Source of the DNA: an uncultured Eubacterium sp.
GTDB taxonomy: Bacteria > Bacillota > Clostridia > Peptostreptococcales > Anaerovoracaceae
Direction: 5' to 3'
DNA length: 6,421 nucleotides
NCBI GenBank assembly: GCA_947367725.1
Contig: CANBFZ010000111.1
Location: 1 to 6,421, forward strand
Shown here: positions 5,651 through 6,421 of the stretch, piece after piece
Position numbering within the stretch: the stretch's first letter is position 1
Layout of the letters: the number at the start of each line of letters is the position of its first letter
Notes under the pieces: model-generated
The model's database searches: none
What the model was told of the DNA's origin: nothing
Seen by the model: only the letters and a program-made list of their open reading frames with translations
Made by a program: the position numbers and the translations under genes

Positions 5651-5963
5651 GGTATACAGTTATTTGGGTTTTGCAGCACGATCGAGAAATTTGGTGACAG
5701 GGTATAATACCTGCGTCATGATGATGGAGAAGCGGAAACTGAAACTTTTGATTCTAACTGGGGATTTAGCTGATAACACAGTGAAGAAACTGCGGAGCAA
5801 ATGCGAAGCAAATCATATCAATTACAGGATTTTCGGAGACAGTGAACAACTTTCACAGGTGACAGGAAACGTCGGAAAGGGTGTTTTCGGGGTTACAGAC
5901 CGTCACTTTGCGGAAATCATTTGCAAGGAGATTGACCTTATTCAATCAGAAAGGGAGGAGTGA
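5637..5963 (+). CDS. ylxQ: YlxQ, L7Ae-type RNA-binding protein
   Basis: A 108-residue protein of the ribosomal L7Ae/L30e/S12e/Gadd45 family, whose members bind kink-turn RNA. Matching motifs run along the whole length: YLGFAARSRNLVTGYNTC (9-26), KLLILTGDLADNTVKKLRSKCEANHI (36-61) and GNVGKGVFGVTDRHFAEII (77-95). The asparagine-threonine-lysine segment (NTVKK) is the usual RNA-contact region. The ATG at 5637 gives a normal start (MGKSKVYSYLGFA). An in-frame ATG at 5577 would add 20 residues unlike the family, read out of frame over ylxR. No strong ribosome binding site precedes it, so translation probably depends on coupling to ylxR, whose end it overlaps by 14 nt. Its cellular role is not well defined. 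Confidence 0.9.
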   Translation: MGKSKVYSYLGFAARSRNLVTGYNTCVMMMEKRKLKLLILTGDLADNTVKKLRSKCEANHINYRIFGDSEQLSQVTGNVGKGVFGVTDRHFAEIICKEIDLIQSEREE

Positions 5964-5965
5964 AT

Positions 5966-6421
5966 ATGACGAAAAAAGTACATGAACTTGCGAAAGAATT
6001 AAACATTTCGAGTAAAGAACTCCAGGAGAAGGCGATGCAGCTGGGCATCAGCGTGACAAGCCATATGAGCGTATTATCCGATGCAGAGGTTGACAAAATA
6101 AAGGGCACAAAGAAGGAAACCAAGATTGTAAAGGCAGAACCGAAGAAAAAGGGAAATGCCGGACAGGAAGAGCCGAGAGTGACGGTAAAGGCGGCAGTAA
6201 GACCAGGTCTTTCTAATCGTCCAAAGCCACCTGTAGGAAAACCAGTCGTCGATACAGAATATCTTGCCAGCAAGAATAAACCGCCTGTAGGAAAGCCAGT
6301 TGTAAATAAGGCGGAACTGGAAGGAAGAACCCGGCAGAAGCCACCGATGGGTACGCCGCTTCCAAGACAGGAAAAATCAGTTGAAAAGGGTGTGGAAGAA
6401 AGCGCTGCGACAGCCACAGAG
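5966..6421 (+). CDS. infB: Translation initiation factor IF-2, N-terminal part (cut by window end)
   Basis: The first 152 codons of infB are open to the last base of the window. IF-2 is the GTPase that brings initiator tRNA to the ribosome; its GTP-binding and tRNA-binding domains lie beyond the edge. Residues 1-50 form the small IF2-N domain (VHELAKELNISSKELQEKAMQLGISVTSHM). From about residue 45 the sequence is a charged, proline- and lysine-rich linker, normal for IF-2 and poorly conserved. It carries three copies of a PPVGKPVV-like motif (88-95, 106-113, 126-133). The ATG lies 2 nt after the ylxQ stop, with GGGAGGAG at 5953-5960, the ribosome binding site that overlaps the end of ylxQ. 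Large size differences between species lie in this linker. Confidence 0.95.
   Translation, partial: MTKKVHELAKELNISSKELQEKAMQLGISVTSHMSVLSDAEVDKIKGTKKETKIVKAEPKKKGNAGQEEPRVTVKAAVRPGLSNRPKPPVGKPVVDTEYLASKNKPPVGKPVVNKAELEGRTRQKPPMGTPLPRQEKSVEKGVEESAATATE
6227..6364 (+). repeat. Three PPVGKPVV-like repeats in the IF-2 linker
   Basis: The infB linker encodes PPVGKPVV at 6227-6250 and again at 6281-6304, and a diverged PPMGTPLP at 6341-6364. Their starts are 18 and 20 codons apart, and each is preceded by a basic stretch (NRPK, KNK, RQK). The first two copies differ only at three codon third positions, so the repeat is kept at the protein level. It probably continues past the window. Confidence 0.7.

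Noticed and set aside
5938..6417. 159-codon minus-strand ORF opposite infB
   Set aside because: Its repeats are the mirror of the PPVGKPVV-coding repeats, and it is antisense to a clear infB N-terminus.

Overview
The window looks like chromosome of an anaerobic Gram-positive bacterium of the Clostridia type. This rests on strong AGGAGG-like ribosome binding sites, consensus sigma-A promoters, mid GC content, and the gene order rimP-nusA-ylxR-ylxQ-infB, which is the standard Firmicutes arrangement. I cannot name a genus from sequence alone.

Left half (1-3603): a regulatory and amino-acid metabolism block. Positions 1-227 are a divergent control region. A ribosome binding site at the left edge points leftward to a gene outside the window. 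A rightward sigma-A promoter, a LysR-type operator candidate and a strongly structured segment lead into a LysR-family regulator (228-1133). That gene converges on a class I PLP-dependent aminotransferase (1415-2605, minus strand), with a bidirectional terminator between them. The aminotransferase is divergent from a second, different LysR-family regulator (2743-3603), which is the more likely regulator of the aminotransferase. The aminotransferase has all its catalytic residues, but its substrate cannot be read from the sequence.

Right half (3604-6421): the start of the transcription/translation factor operon. A near-consensus promoter (TTGACA, 17 bp, TAATAT) is followed by a leader with a terminator-like hairpin, then rimP (30S maturation), nusA (transcription elongation, pausing and termination), ylxR (RNA-binding DUF448 protein), ylxQ (L7Ae-type RNA-binding protein) and infB (IF-2, cut by the window end). 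The genes are tightly packed. nusA/ylxR and ylxR/ylxQ each overlap by 14 nt, and ylxQ and infB are 2 nt apart, so they are probably co-transcribed and translationally coupled.

I found no mobile element, CRISPR array, tRNA or rRNA. The coding content is ordinary. The parts worth a second look are non-coding: the structured segment before the first LysR gene, the hairpin between the rimP promoter and rimP, and a possible decayed gene fragment before the convergent terminator.
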